Positions 1-12,400 of a stretch of DNA of 64,000 nt are shown in pieces. This DNA comes from Ophiosphaerella korrae (lineage: Eukaryota > Ascomycota > Dothideomycetes > Pleosporales > Phaeosphaeriaceae), in the NCBI GenBank assembly GCA_028456385.1, contig JALNQF010000107.1, positions 1 to 64,000 on the forward strand. The letters are read 5' to 3'. Under the pieces are notes generated by a model. That model had not been told where the DNA came from and ran no database searches. It was given only the letters and a program-made list of their open reading frames with translations. A program made the position numbers and the translations under genes. Position 1 is the first letter of the stretch. Each line of letters opens with the position of its first letter.

Positions 1-960
1 AGTAATAAGTATCTTAATATTTATTAGTATATAGTACTTACTTTAGAGATTTTAAAAATACTAATTAATAAAGAAAGGGGTTTAGCGTTGTAGTTATAAA
101 ATTAAAGCCTCTATTTATTACCTAAAATTAGCTCTTCTTGCCTCTTATCTTTTAAAACTATAAGGTTAGCTTCTTTAATTAAGGTACGCTATACAGTAAG
201 GACTATACTCGCGCTATTAAGTATTCTCTTTTCTTTATACTCTTTTAGCCTAAGAACTATAACTCTTCTTATAGATCTTTTAATATAATCTAATAGGTAG
301 GCCTTGCTCTATACAATTACTATAGGATCTCTAAGGCAAAGCCTATACTAAATTATATTTAGGTTTATTTTGCGTATATTAAAGAACCTTAAATCTTATA
401 TTAGTCTCTATTAGCTTCTTAGAGTATAGTTTTATTTACTTATTCTAAGTTCTTATAAGCTATTAACAATAGGCTTTACTCTTATCTTTAATAAAAATAT
501 CTTCTTTAACTAGAGTAGCTAAGTATTTTTAAACTTTTATAAGACTCTCTTCTATTAACCTTTTATTAGTCTATAATTTAGGGCGTCTAGTATTAGATAG
601 TTGTTCTAAAGAAACAAGGCTTTTAAGATATACGTCTATAGCTGTAATAGTTTAAGTAGAGTACTAAGAATACTAAGGACTAGTTAAGTAGCAAGGTATT
701 TATTTTATAGCTATAGTAAGGAGTTATACTTATCTATTACTAGCGAGTTATTTTTACTCCTCTTACATGAGTGATAAGAAGAAAGGCTAGGGGGGAAGGA
801 GGGGTCCTATTTTTAGGCCCCCGAGCCTAAGTAGTCTAACTACAGGGATGTGCGTCTACAAAGTGTGTAGAAATAGGTAGTTTTGAATACTAAAGGAAGG
901 GATTATATATAATCTGAAAAATATGCTAAGTAGTAAAAATTACAGGTCACGTAAGCGGTT
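1..960. repeat. TA-rich, gene-free tract, probably a RIP-degraded repeat
   Basis: The tract is strongly AT-rich, with TpA steps (tata, ctta, tagt) everywhere and almost no CpG until about position 770. All frames are closed by stop codons and no gene is visible. Composition changes abruptly near 780-840, where G-rich and C-rich runs appear just before the HET-like coding sequence. In filamentous ascomycetes this composition typically marks transposon remnants mutated by RIP (C to T on both strands). I cannot name the original element. It reaches the window's left edge, so its true length is unknown. Confidence 0.7.
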
Positions 961-981
961 GAACAAAGTCGATGTTGTCGC

Positions 982-3900
982 AGGATTAGTATGAGTTTGT
1001 ATCGACAAGGAAAGCCCCGCCGAACTTGCATACGCTATCAACTCTATGTTTCGCTGGTACCGTAATGCCGCTCGATGTTACGCCTATTTGTCCGATGTCT
1101 CCAGCCCTCCCTCGGCGATCAATGATAGCTTCAATCCACAGTCGTGGGACTCGGACTTTTGGAAAAGTAAATGGTTTACCAGGGGCTGGACGCTCCAAGA
1201 GCTTCTTGCCCCTCCTTTGGTCGAATTCTTCTCCTGCAAAGGCAGGCGATTCGGTAGCAAAAATTCTCTAATGAAACAAATTCAAGAGATAACCGGTGTT
1301 CCTACTTTAGCGCTTCAAGGATTCCCTTTATCTCAGTTTGGTATGGACCCATTTTTGTGGATAGATAACCGCCAGACAACACGCCCGGAAGATAAAGTAT
1401 ACTCGTTACTAGGAATTTTCGACGTAAAACTGCCCCTCTCCTACAACGAAGGGGAGGCAAGGGCTAAAGAAAGGCTCTGTGAGGTGATCGACAAGCGGCG
1501 GAAATGTATTCAAGAGTTACGCCTCACCGATCCTTGTGACGATAAAAGGCGTATTAAGGATACCAAGGGTAGTTTGCTGGAGGATTCGTACCTCTGGATC
1601 CTGGAAAACCACGAGTACAAACAATGGCTCAGCACCCAGCAAAACCCACTTTTATAGATCAAGGGCGACCCCGGCAAGGGCAAGACCATGCTTCTCTGCG
1701 GAATCATAAACGGGCTGGGCAGATCCACAGCTAAGACAGCTCTTCTGTCCTACTTCTTCTGCCAGGCCAACGATGCGCGAATCAATAACGCCATTGCGGT
1801 GCTGCGAGGTCTGCTATACATGCTTATTAGTCAGCAGCCATCAATGATCTCTCATATCCAGAAAAAGTACGATCATGCAGGTAAAGCGCTATTTGAGCAT
1901 GCAAATGCCTGGGTTGCCTTGTCCGGAATCCTCACGGACATCCTGCGAGACCCGAGTTTGAACACCACGTACTTGATTATTGATGCGCTTGACGAATGCG
2001 TCGCAGGGTTACCAGATCTGCTGAAGCTTATCGTGGACAACTTGTCGACATCATCTCGTGTTAAGTGGATCGTATCGAGTCGAAACTGGCCGAGCATCGA
2101 GAGAGATCTCGACACCGCGACGCAGAGGGTGACGCTGAGTCTTGAGCTGAATGAAAAGTCGGTATCATCAGCTATTGCTTCATACATTCAGTCCAAGGTT
2201 GACAAATTGGCAAAAAAAATGAAATACAATAACAACACACGGGACGCTGTCCAGGGTCACTTGTTATTAAACGCAAGCGGAACCTTCTTGTGGGTGGCCT
2301 TGGTGTGCCAAGAACTCTCTAAGGTCTCCGGGTGGAAAGCCAAGGAAAAGGTGACCTCATTTCCATCTGGCCTCGATGCTTTCTACAAGCGAATGATAGA
2401 CCAGATTAGGATTTCGGAAGATGCAGAGCTTTGTAAACAGATATTAGGTGTCGTTTCGACCGTGTACCGGCCCATCACTTTAGATGAGCTGTCACCGATC
2501 GTCGAGCTACCTGACGGCACTTCTGGCGACTATGAAGCTCTATCGGAGATTATAGCGCTTTGTGATTCTTTATTAACGCTCCGAGAGCGCACTATTGCGT
2601 TCGTTCACCAGTCAGCAAAGGACTTTCTAGTCCGGGACGCAAAAGATGAGATCTATCTGTCTAAGATAGAGCATGTTCATCACAACATCTTCTCACGATC
2701 ACTTCAAGTTATGTCCAAAAATCTACGACGTAACATCTATGGCCTAAGTGCTCCTGGAGTTCTCATTGACCAAGTCAAGCAACCCAGCCCAGATCCGCTA
2801 TCCTCAGGACGATATTCATGTGTTTATTGGATTAACCACCTGCTGGACTGTGATCACTCCAAGAATGCGAGTCATGATCTTTACGATGGTGGATCTATCG
2901 ACAAATTTCTGCGTAAGAAGTATGTTTATTGGCTGGAGGCTTTAAGTCTTATTGGAGAGCTGTCTGGGAGCATTTCTATGATTACTTCTCTACAGTCTCG
3001 CTTAGACGTAAGTTTTAGCCCATCGCCGCTAATTTATGTGCTTATAAGAACATAGAGGGATAGAGGTGCAGAGCTATTTAACTTTCTTCGTGATGCGAGG
3101 CGGTTCCTTCTACAGAATCGGTCTATAATTGAAGAAGCACCTCTACAAACATACTCGTCAGCGATGATTTTCGCTCCTAAAAACAGTATAGTACGGAGGC
3201 ACTTTGAGGATGATATTCCGAAATGGATTAGGTTGAAACCAAGGGTACAAGATGAGTGGAGTGCGTGCCAGAGCACGCTTGAAGGTCATTCCAACTGGGC
3301 CAGCGCCGTGGTCTTCTCGCCAGACGGCCAGCTCATCGCATCGGCCTCCGGCGACAATACCGTCCGGCTATGGGAGACGGCCACAGGCAGGTGCCAGAGC
3401 ACGCTTGAAGGCCATTCCAACGAGGTCAAGGCCGTAGCCTTTTCGCCAGACGGCCAGCTCATCGCGTCAGCCTCCGACGACAATACTGTCCGGCTACGGA
3501 AGACGGCTACAGGCAGATGCCAGAGCACGCTTGAAGGCCATTCCAACTGGGTCAACGCCGTGGCCTTTTCGCCAGACGGCCAGCTCGTCGCGTCAGCCTC
3601 CAGTGACAATACTGTCCGGCTATGGGAGACGGCCACAGGCAGGTGCCAGAGCACGCTTGAAGGCCATTCCAACGAGGTCAAGGCCGTAGCCTTCTCGCCG
3701 AACAACCAGTTCGTCGCGTCGGCTTCCAATGACAATACTGTCCGGTTGTGGGAGACTGCCACAGGCAGGTGCCAGAGCACACTTGAAGGCCACTTCAACT
3801 GGGTGAACGCCGTGGCCTTCTCGCCAGACGGCCAGCTCGTCGCGTCAGCTTCTGGTGACAACACCGTCCGGCTATGGGAACCGACCACAGGCAATTGCCA

Positions 3901-4582
3901 GAGCATACTTGAAGGCCATTCCAACTGAGTCAACACCATGGCCTTCTCGCCGGATGGCCAGCTCGTCGCGTCGGCCTCCTGCGACAATACTGTCCGGCTA
4001 TGGGAGACGGCCACAGGCAGATGCCAGAGCACGCTTGAAGGCCATTCCGACTGGGTCAACGTCGTGGCTCTCTCGCCAGACGGCCAGCTCGTCGCGTCGG
4101 CTTCCAGCGACTACACCGTTCGGTTGTGGGAGACGGCTACAGGTAGATGCCATAACACGCTTGAAGGCCATTCCGACTGGGCCAGCGCCGTGGCCTTCTC
4201 GTCAGACGGCCAGCTCATCGCGTCGGCTTCCGGCGACAGGACGATTTGGCTATGGGAGACAGCCATGGGCAGATGCCAGAGCATGCTTGAAGGCCATTCC
4301 TCTGATGTCTGCGCCGTAGCCTTCTCCCCAGATGATTCTTATTTAAACTCTAATAGAGGCCACATCATCAGCACTGGCATCACCTCGAGCAAACATTCCA
4401 TTCAACAGAATTCGTCAACCAGGTTCTTCGTTAATGAGACCTGGGTTTGCAATGACAAGATGGAAAAAATCCTTTGGCTTCCTCCTGAATTTCGACCGTC
4501 AGCAATAACTACTCAAGACAAAATTATCATACTAGGTTGTCCTTCAGGGGCTACTATCTTTGTTCATTTGGGTTTTTTCTAA
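982..4582 (+). pseudogene. HET-NACHT-WD40 (HET-E/HET-D-like STAND) gene, broken by two in-frame stops
   Basis: This is a remnant of a vegetative-incompatibility-type STAND gene. The 3' half of a HET domain is readable from about 982; the motif resembling WIDTCCIDK is frame-broken near 992-997 and the true start is missing. A NACHT NTPase follows: Walker A GDPGKGKT at 1664-1687 and Walker B LIIDALDEC near 1974-2000. A 48-nt intron at 3008-3055 (GTAAGT...ATAG) restores the frame into the WD40 repeats. Two in-frame stops interrupt the chain: TAG at 1655-1657 just before the P-loop, and TGA at 3926-3928 in the sixth WD40 repeat. At both, the family or the sister repeats expect Trp (TGG), so each is a single G-to-A change. 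The intact family couples ligand sensing by WD40 repeats to NACHT oligomerisation and HET-triggered cell death. A read-through product cannot be excluded. The TA-rich tract directly upstream suggests RIP spread into the gene. Confidence 0.85.
3266..4345 (+). repeat. Tandem 126-bp WD40 repeats, eight full units and a partial ninth
   Basis: Units begin at 3266, 3392, 3518, 3644, 3770, 3896, 4022, 4148 and 4274, exactly 126 bp (42 codons) apart, each opening with a close match to TGCCAGAGCACGCTTGAAGG. Most sequence is nearly identical between units. Differences cluster at a few codons: the pair after GHS (NW, NE, DW, SD) with the following two residues, and the residue before DN in ASASxDNTVRLW. 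This pattern of strong internal identity with variable sites is known for HET-D/E/R WD40 arrays, where the variable residues lie on the binding face. Unit 6 carries the TGA stop. Confidence 0.95.
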
Positions 4583-6819
4583 TAACTCTATTTTGTAGAG
4601 GATATTGGGGGAAGTGTTTAATTTATACTAGCTGTCAGCCGGTCTAATTTACAATCTAAATTTCTAGAGGCTTCAAGAATTTGCTACTATAGTATGCTTG
4701 GTAGGACAGTTAGGGTGCAGGTAGTCATATATTGAAACTGAGACCTGGTTGAGACCATTGGTAGCAAACGGTATAGTAATAGATTGTAAGCTGGTTGGGT
4801 AGGTTTCGAGTCATATTTGCCAATGCACACTAAGGGGATAGAGTGGAAGGTTAAAGTGCTGACGAGCGGGTATACTAGCAGGGAGGGTGCCGACCCGCAT
4901 ACGCCCTGGGCTTGTGTGATAGAGAAGTTACCTTCTTGCACTGTAGCAAATCACGTGCTTGTCAATTGCGCCTAACCGGATACGTAAGGTTAGGTGCCAA
5001 GGCTTTCGCTTATGGGTGTGTAGAATTGGTGTTGCAGCTGGGTTTAGGGTGAAGCCGGTTTTCGCTAGCCACCATAAAATTCACATGCAACCTCGCGTCT
5101 GGAACTCTCGCATCTCGTCACGTCTCCCGCTGGGTGCCGCGAGGTTTGCGATATAATCACACATCTCTAGCCCTTCGCGGTCGATCGTTCCGCAGGGCTC
5201 CTCTGGCAAGGCGGGGCCTGGCACCGGCTGCGTTTCCTGAAGAAGGTTCAACTCTTGGGGAAGCGAATGCGACACCAGTGTCAGATGACTTGAGCATAGC
5301 CACATGCTGACAGCTGACAAGCTTAGCAGATAAATAACATAAGTAAATTATACAATGCCAAGATGTCTAAGGTTGAATCCTCTAGCCAAAATTGGCGGCT
5401 ACGCTGATCAGAAGCACTGACCGGGGTAGCGAGATTGTATGAATCCGCGCGCCACGCCAGCCATAAGGCTGACGATAGCTTGACATCGTTACAGCCAATT
5501 CTTAAGGATCAGATGCGACTATCTAGAAGTAATTTAGGAAACTAAGGCTTTGTTGTGGTGGCATACAGAAAGGATATAGTTTTGCCATGAAAGAAGGCTC
5601 CGCGCGCCTTAGGCATAAAGGGGGTAGTAGAGATTGTAATCCTTAGATTAAACGGGGCGTGGAGTGTCTCAAGAAGGTATAAAAATTATTCCGTTCAAGA
5701 TGTAATAAGAATTAGTTGTTATAAGAGAGATATAACAGTTTAAAGTTAAAGTACCCCCTACTTTGTCTCGCAACACCGTGCGTCCCGCAACTTAGGGATA
5801 GACGTTAGCTCACTCCACTATCAAGGAGCAACAGTAAGACTTCAAAGATATGGAAGCGGCTGAGATGCTTGAGGAGTAGGCGACTGTGCGTCTCGGCTGC
5901 GCGTCCGGACTTTGAATGTATTTACAGATACAAGCTCATCGTCGAAACTTGTAGATAGCAGTCAAGGAAACCTGCAGTGCTCCCAGGCTTTGCATGCAGC
6001 CTCTTATTTTTGTCTAGTGCAGCAGCACAAGCAATGATGCCTCCTGCAGCCCAAATCATTTGGAGGCACACTTGTCCAGTGGATTGGGGATAGTCGTTAC
6101 GTGTGGAGATGCACTTGCTAAGTTGGCTTCATTGGGGGCGAAACGTTGCATAACATCTGCCAGAAGTGGGGGGTCAATATACAGGCCTGGAAGAAAACCA
6201 GTGTGATTTGAAAACAGTAATATCGATTGTTCTATGTTTACGCTTACCTGGGGGACAATATGTTCGTTACCCATCTTCTATATATATATATATATATTAC
6301 ACTTTATTATGGACGCCAGACAGAAAGCTTGATCCAAAGTTAAATTGGATCCGGTTGGACGCCACCCGCGAGCCCCTGTTCGAGCCTCGTCATTGTCCTG
6401 CATAACGATTGGGATCAGGCACAAGAACATTGCTGATCCGTCGGCAAGGGCAAAGTCAACCGCCGCCGAGAATGAACCATCCTAGCTCGGCCTGAGCAAT
6501 GGCAAGGATCCAGGGATGTGAAAGAGGAAGAGGCTGAGATGCTGGAGGAAGTAGGCGGCTGTGCGTACCTTCTTTGGAAAGGGTTTTCGTAACTTGGGTC
6601 TGGCCGTCAAGTGAAGGCCAAAGCCCGTAACTCTCCCCAATAAGGGTAAAACCAGCACAATCTAGCACAGCGAAGTCACCGATACCTCCGATGGCCAAAG
6701 CCTCCAGTACACAGACCTCGTCTTGGGGCATTATTTCCCGGAAAGTCGCTCTGAGCCTCTTCACATATCGACGCTAGGTTGGCCTGTCCTCACCCCTTCT
6801 TTTTTTTTTTTTTTTTTTC
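4583..6819. other. Intergenic, no supported gene; microsatellite and duplicated 35-nt motif
   Basis: No reading frame here looks like a gene. Visible structure includes (TA)9 at 6279-6296, a T19 tract at 6800-6818, and a motif found twice in direct orientation (5856-5891 and 6531-6566). A short open stretch on the minus strand (6456-6764) has ordinary amino-acid composition and might be a gene relic, but I do not recognise it. Confidence 0.5.
5856..6566 (+). repeat. Pair of imperfect 35-nt direct repeats (5856-5891, 6531-6566)
   Basis: The two copies share GGCTGAGATGCT, then a GAGGA-type stretch, then GTAGGCGRCTGTGCGT, with one small indel and a few substitutions. They lie about 675 bp apart. 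The flanks show no obvious further similarity, so this may be a small dispersed repeat or remains of a larger duplication. Confidence 0.5.
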
Positions 6820-8599
6820 TTACCGCAACCACATCGGCACCAGAAACGGCTCAAATGGCTCACTACACGCGGTGCCCTCCGCCCCAGCCGGAAAGGCTGC
6901 ATCCCAATCAATCCACTCAGGCTCCCACTCCACAGGCCTAAACACCACTTGCTCCTGCGGTTGTGGCCCCCTTAGCGGGTCAACAAGTCCCGTCTCCTGC
7001 CTCTGGTCTGCGCCCGGCGTGCTAATCTGCTCCAGCGATCCGTCGCTCCTCGTCGACACGGTGCTCTGCCTGCGATCCTGGGGCGCGCCCGCGTCAAACG
7101 CAGCCAGCAGGTCGTTCTCGCAGCGCCGAATGATGCCCGCGACCTGTTGGAGGAGCTGCTGCTCGACGGGGCCGGGCGTGTGTGTTGCGGTGGCAAGGAG
7201 TTCAGCCTGCACGCGGCGCAGCAAGTCGCGGCGGAAGCGGCGGGACTCCTCCGAGGGCGAAGTCGCATCATAGACTGTGAAATTAGCCTGGAAGATAGAC
7301 GGGGTATGGGGAAAAGCTTACAAGGGGATGGGATGTCTTGGAGGGGGATGGCGGGGAAGAGGAGGCGGTATACGTCGCGCCATTTGTCTTCTTCCAGGCG
7401 GAGAGGGGGAGAGCGTTTGCGGATTGCTGCTAGGGTTTCGCGGTCGATGCCTTCGAGGGGTTGGGGGGTGGAGACGGCGCAGTGTTGGGAGCGGAGGTGC
7501 GTGGAGAGATCGACGTCGGTGTCGAACATAGTGTAGCATCTTGGGCAGTAGATTTGCTGCGTGTGACGGCGGTAGAGGTGCTCTTTCATGCGGTGAACTG
7601 TGGGGAAGCCGGGGCCGGGACAGGTGCGTCGATTACCATAGCGGATTGGATCGTGCTTGTAGAAGGGGCAGGCGAACTTTGCACAGGCCTCAGAGCTCCC
7701 GACTGTGGCTTGCGACCCTCGACGTCGTTTTTTGTCGCCATCTTCTTCATCGTCGTCGTCGGGCGGCATATTCTCCGATGCTAGCTTACGCTTGGTGCCG
7801 CTTTGTGTTGCTCTTTGGGCGCTCTGAGCGGTTCTATAAGAGAGAGTGGTGTTACTATTAGACGAAGTGGATGGGCTTCCATGGCACTGTGTATAAGCTG
7901 CATAACGCAGATTGACCTCGACCTTTCGCATGATGACTTCGATGACCTTGAGTGTAGATTTCGGTAATATAGGTCGAACGGCGAGATATCTGGCATCTTG
8001 CTCATCGTCACTGATATCGGTATCCGTATTCGTGTACATGTCACAGCTACTCGCGGATGAAAGCGAGGTAATGGACAGCACACGTTCTTTCGTCCGATCG
8101 TATACAGGGAGGTTCTCCTTGATCCACTTCTCAATCTCTATGTCTTGTGGCTCAGGCCCAGAAGCATAAGGCGTGGCATCCTGACTTGCATCCGCATTGA
8201 ACGCAACCTGTTTCTTCCGCCAAGGCAATTCCTCCTTTTCGGTAGTGCTTTCAGCGACAGGATTGCTCGTGATCATCAGTCGAGGCAGCGACGGCTCCTG
8301 AAAAGCTTTCTTCATCTTGCCCGGGGCCCACCTGAAAGGAGTATTTGACGCGACCGGAACCGGCGCAAGCACCAAGTCTAAAACACATCAGCATCAAGCC
8401 AGCTAACTACCAAAAAACCTCGCCTACGCTGCTGCCTATCCAAAAACTCCAGCGGCGAAAACGACGCCTCAGGCTCGCTATTGTACCCCGAGTCCCTCGT
8501 CCTCGACGACGACAGCGAGTCCCGCCGCGAGTGCTCCTTCAACGTAACAAGCTTGGGCAAGCTGCCGCGCCTACAAATTGTCGAGGTCATGGCGTCCAT
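6820..8599 (-). CDS. C2H2-type zinc-finger-like protein, unknown function
   Basis: The model is three exons, complement(6820..7274, 7322..8377, 8419..8599), giving 563 aa. Introns are 41 nt (8378-8418, weak donor GTTTTT, CTGAT branch) and 47 nt (7275-7321, GTAAGC...CTAATTTCACAG); both preserve frame. The first ATG in the open frame (8599) was chosen as start. The N-terminal 280 residues are Ser- and charge-rich and probably disordered, with an acidic run (DDDDEED) followed by a basic KKRRR stretch. Around residues 295-365 comes a Cys/His-rich module: CPFYKHDP, then C-GPGF-TVHRMKEHLYRRH, then CPRC and a final H-x(4)-HC. This arrangement is common in fungal proteins with degenerate C2H2 fingers and suggests nucleic-acid binding, but no specific role is known to me. 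A 19-nt A tract follows the stop codon on the coding strand. Confidence 0.8.
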
Positions 8600-9485
8600 G
8601 GCAAGTTACCCACACGGAAAGCAATACAATGCCTCTTGTCTACAAAAGCTATGGATAAACCAGGTGCACGGCGAGGCTGGGATGAGACGGATGAACAATG
8701 GGTGCCTGCGCCGGCCGGCCGGCCGGCCACAAGTACTTCAGGCGTCTGCGCATTCGCGCAAATGCTGTCATCGTCAGCTGGCGCGCTAGGTTGCAATCAG
8801 GTGGGCGGCCGCTGGATTCAGGGCGCGGGCAGTACGCGAGACCTGTTTTGCCTCGGCGGAGCCGTGTGGCTGTGCAGTAGATGCCTATTGATTGATGTTT
8901 GGACTCGATTCCGGTGAGCGGGCCGGGGCGCTGCGTGCGTGGCCTCGGATGGGTGGGGAGCTATCTTGATTTGGGAGGCGGGGTTGAGACCTGGGGACGG
9001 TGGTTGCGAGTTGTGTGTCTGCCTTTTTGGGCTCGTTCTCGCGAGCTTGGTTTCAGTTGCATAGTTGCAACGATGCAGCGATACTAATTTTAGCTGCTTA
9101 CAACATGAGAACTGGCTGAATGGCGCGACATAACGTGAAGGCAGAGCTTCACACTACTTTAACTCGAATTAGATAGGTATACAAGTTTATCTGAAAGATG
9201 GTTACAGTGCGTACTAGAAAAAAACCAAGCTAGAAAGCTTCAATGTTAGTGCCAGTTCTCTAAGAGCCTTTACTTTGCGCTGTCTTCTGCACACACGTCA
9301 CATGATAAAGAAGTCGGTGCAACAACACTCACCATCCCACTCTACCACACTTCAAATACACACCTCATCTAACAATCCAATAATTACTTTTCTAAGATAT
9401 ACATAAAACACATACACACGCACGCACGACCATTACAATCATCGACTCATCCAAACCCTCTCCCCACCCTCTCCCAACACATAAC
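8600..9485. other. Intergenic: 5' flank of the C2H2 gene and 3' flank of EFR3
   Basis: No gene is visible. The part nearest 8599 should contain the promoter of the minus-strand C2H2 gene. A self-complementary CCGG repeat lies near 8710-8729. The part near 9300-9485 is CA-rich and should be 3' UTR of the next minus-strand gene. Confidence 0.5.
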
Positions 9486-12400
9486 TCAATACGGCGCCCT
9501 CCCAACCCCCAACCTCCCCTCCCCTTCCTCCCCTTCACTATCCACTCCAAGACTATCCAAAAACCCCGAAAAATCCGGCTTCCCCGCGCCGCGACTCGCC
9601 TTCCTCTCGCCGCTCCTCCCCCTCCTACCCGCGCTCTTAACGCTCTTACTCTTCCTCACAGGCGCAGTCCTCGGTCTTGCGAAATCCGTGCTCTCCGCGC
9701 CGGTAGTCGGAGACACAGAATGCTCGCGCAGGCTATCTGGAATCGGCGGGACGGGAGGCACGCCGTCCTTGGCAAACGCAACATCGTGCGCTGTCTGCGC
9801 GTGCGACGACTTAGCAGAGGTAGGGCGTGGCGTGGGGGTCGTGGAGTCGAGGAAGGAGGCGTCAGAAAGGGAGTGGATGCTGACAAGGGAATCTGAGGCG
9901 GAGGAGGAGCGGGCGCGGTGCGAGGGGGCGCGCATTGAGTAGCTTGTGCGTGGGGCGTGGGGGCCTGAGCCGGAGAGGGCACGCTTGAGGTCGTCGATAC
10001 GGACGGTGCTACGTTGCGAGGAGCTGCTGCCAGGTGTGCGGCTGGAGCCGGGATTGCCTTTGGGGGAGCCGAGGCCGTTGATGAGGCCGTATGAGGTTGA
10101 AGGCGGTTTGCTGTGGGCGCGTCTAGGGCTTGGGACTGGGGAGTTGCTGGCGCTGTCGAGGGTGCCATTGGGGATGTTGACGCCTAGGTAGTTGTTCTTC
10201 TGGGTGCTGGTGCGTTGTGTGCCTGATCGCGATCCCGTCATTGATGCTGACGAGGAATCCTTCGTGTTTGTGGCGAGACATGCATCTCGCGTCCAATCTG
10301 AAAGAAGCTCTTCCCTGATTTTGAATGATAGTTCAGGGGCTGGCTTGGCATTGGCAGGCTGATGGATGGCGGGGACCGACGAGGATATCGACATCGAACG
10401 GCCTGGTGATCCGGGTGGGGAGGATGGAGGAGAGTACAATGAGGAAGAATACCCATCGGAGATTTTCTCTACTAAAGCCTCGCGGTTATCGAAGGGGTTC
10501 AGGGCCTCTGATTGAACTGTTGTACTAGGAAGACGAACTGGATTCGGGTGCGGTGTCTGTATGGAATCGATAGGCATTGGCGGAACTCGGATGCTCTTCA
10601 CCCAAAGACCTTTGTTGTTTCTCCTAGAAATCTCGCTGTGTAGCAACCGGCCCACGGAGGAGACTTCGAAGTCCAGAGCTATGCTCAAAGCCCACAAGTA
10701 GCCATGCACAAGACTGCTCACACGAACCTTCGTGCCAGGATCCTCGATAGTGGCAATATCATCCTGTAACCGCATGATCATTGGCAACCCACTTCTTGCA
10801 GCATTCACTCCAAGTTTGTTGACTAGAGTGGTGAGAAGAAGATGAAGAAGCAGGTAGTCCTCCTCAGAATCGACATAATAAAGTGCATTCTCGTAGATAG
10901 CTAGATGGAGCAGCGGAAGAAAAGTGTCCTTGCCTTTGCTAGGCTTAGTGGTCCTCTCTTTTTGCGATGCATTGGATACCGCACGCCGTGCCAGCCCGCC
11001 TTTATCGTTCTGCTTCTCCTTTCTCCTGTAGTTTTCTACAATCCTCAAGTCATGTTTTTGCTTTTCAAGGTTCAACCAAGTAACCACCGCGTCAACGTAC
11101 GCTTTGCGAACCTTGCCACTTGGGTCGCGCAACAGCCACTGCGTGCCTTCCCAGACGCTCACACCAACTCTGCCTCGCGAGACAGAAGCTGACGAGCCGT
11201 CTGGCCGTCTAGTGTTGGCGGTCTTGATAATGGCCTTCACAGACTCGAGAGCTGTAACGCGAGCGGTTTCAAACGAGAAGAACCGGTCAACATTTGTTTT
11301 CTCCTGAAGGCTTGCCGAATCTACCACAGCGTCGATGGTTCCGGTTGGATTCTCGATCGCCTCCGCTGTTGAGATGGCAGTAATGCGCGAAGGCTTTAGG
11401 CGGCTGAGTATAGCTTCCACCATGTCCGATATTTGATCGGTGTAGTAAACGTGAGTTGCGAGATCAGCCATGCATTTCTGCACCGTCTCAAGGAGCCTGA
11501 ATCGAGCTGGCGACGGCGCTTTGGCGACTTCCATGACGACGACGCCAGCCAGTGTATTCGATGATTCGTGGCCATCAACGCTTTTCTCTGTTAGTACTGA
11601 TGTTGTTTGCTGATGATGTGGCAACACTGAAGATCCTGGTCCTCCGAGCTGTAATAGTAGCAATGTGTGAGAAATAAGCCCGACCAAAACGTCCATCACA
11701 CTCAGTCCAATGAAATTGATGGTCGAGGCCAGCAGGTAGTCAATGACGGTTGCCAAAACCAGCTGCCGTCCGAGGTCATCTTCAACAATGGGACTGTGCA
11801 CAAGCGTCTCGACTGCTCCGACTAGGATCATGTATCGATCCTGCACTGGCGCCCATCCACTGATCGTGGCCATGAGGGTAGTAGCCCAATTGCCCGACTC
11901 GTTGCCCATATATTCTGCGCTCTTGGTATGCGTTTCTATGAAGCTAAGCACAGCCGACGTTGCAAGTCGAAGCTGTCCTCGATTGACGCCCTGAAAGATG
12001 TTCCTCAGCGCCTGAAGCGCAAGCACGCCGACTTCCTCCTCGGCCAGCTTGTCGGCATCTTCAGTCGTCCCAGATGCAGCGATGGGGTCGCCGCCCTCGT
12101 CCTCGTCGGTGCGTGCGGTAGAAACGCTTCGTCGACGCCGCAAAGCCAGCTCTTTCTCGTGTTCGTCCTTTTCTGCCTCCCTGCTGCTTAGACGCTTGAT
12201 ATATGCGCCGGTTTCCGAGTGGATGTTGAGGAGGACCACGGGTATGATGACGGCCAATTGGCGGCTAGTTTCCGAGCCCAGCGATTCCGACGAGGCAACA
12301 GCCTTGAGCGCCTGCAGCCCCGCCTTGCGATAGCGAATGGCGACGGGCCAGCTCACAGGAGTCTTGCCCGTCTTGATAGTGGTCTTGGAGGCAAGCTCGG

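Noticed and set aside
3286..4059. Long minus-strand open frame over the WD40 repeats
   Set aside because: It is the antisense shadow of the 126-bp repeats, with the same period and no domain of its own.
6360..6400. tRNA-like sequence containing GTTCGAGCC
   Set aside because: No pairing T-arm stem, A box or acceptor stem could be found around it.
6456..6764. Minus-strand frame that may be a gene relic
   Set aside because: Protein-like composition in part, but no recognised family, no convincing start and no continuation through introns.
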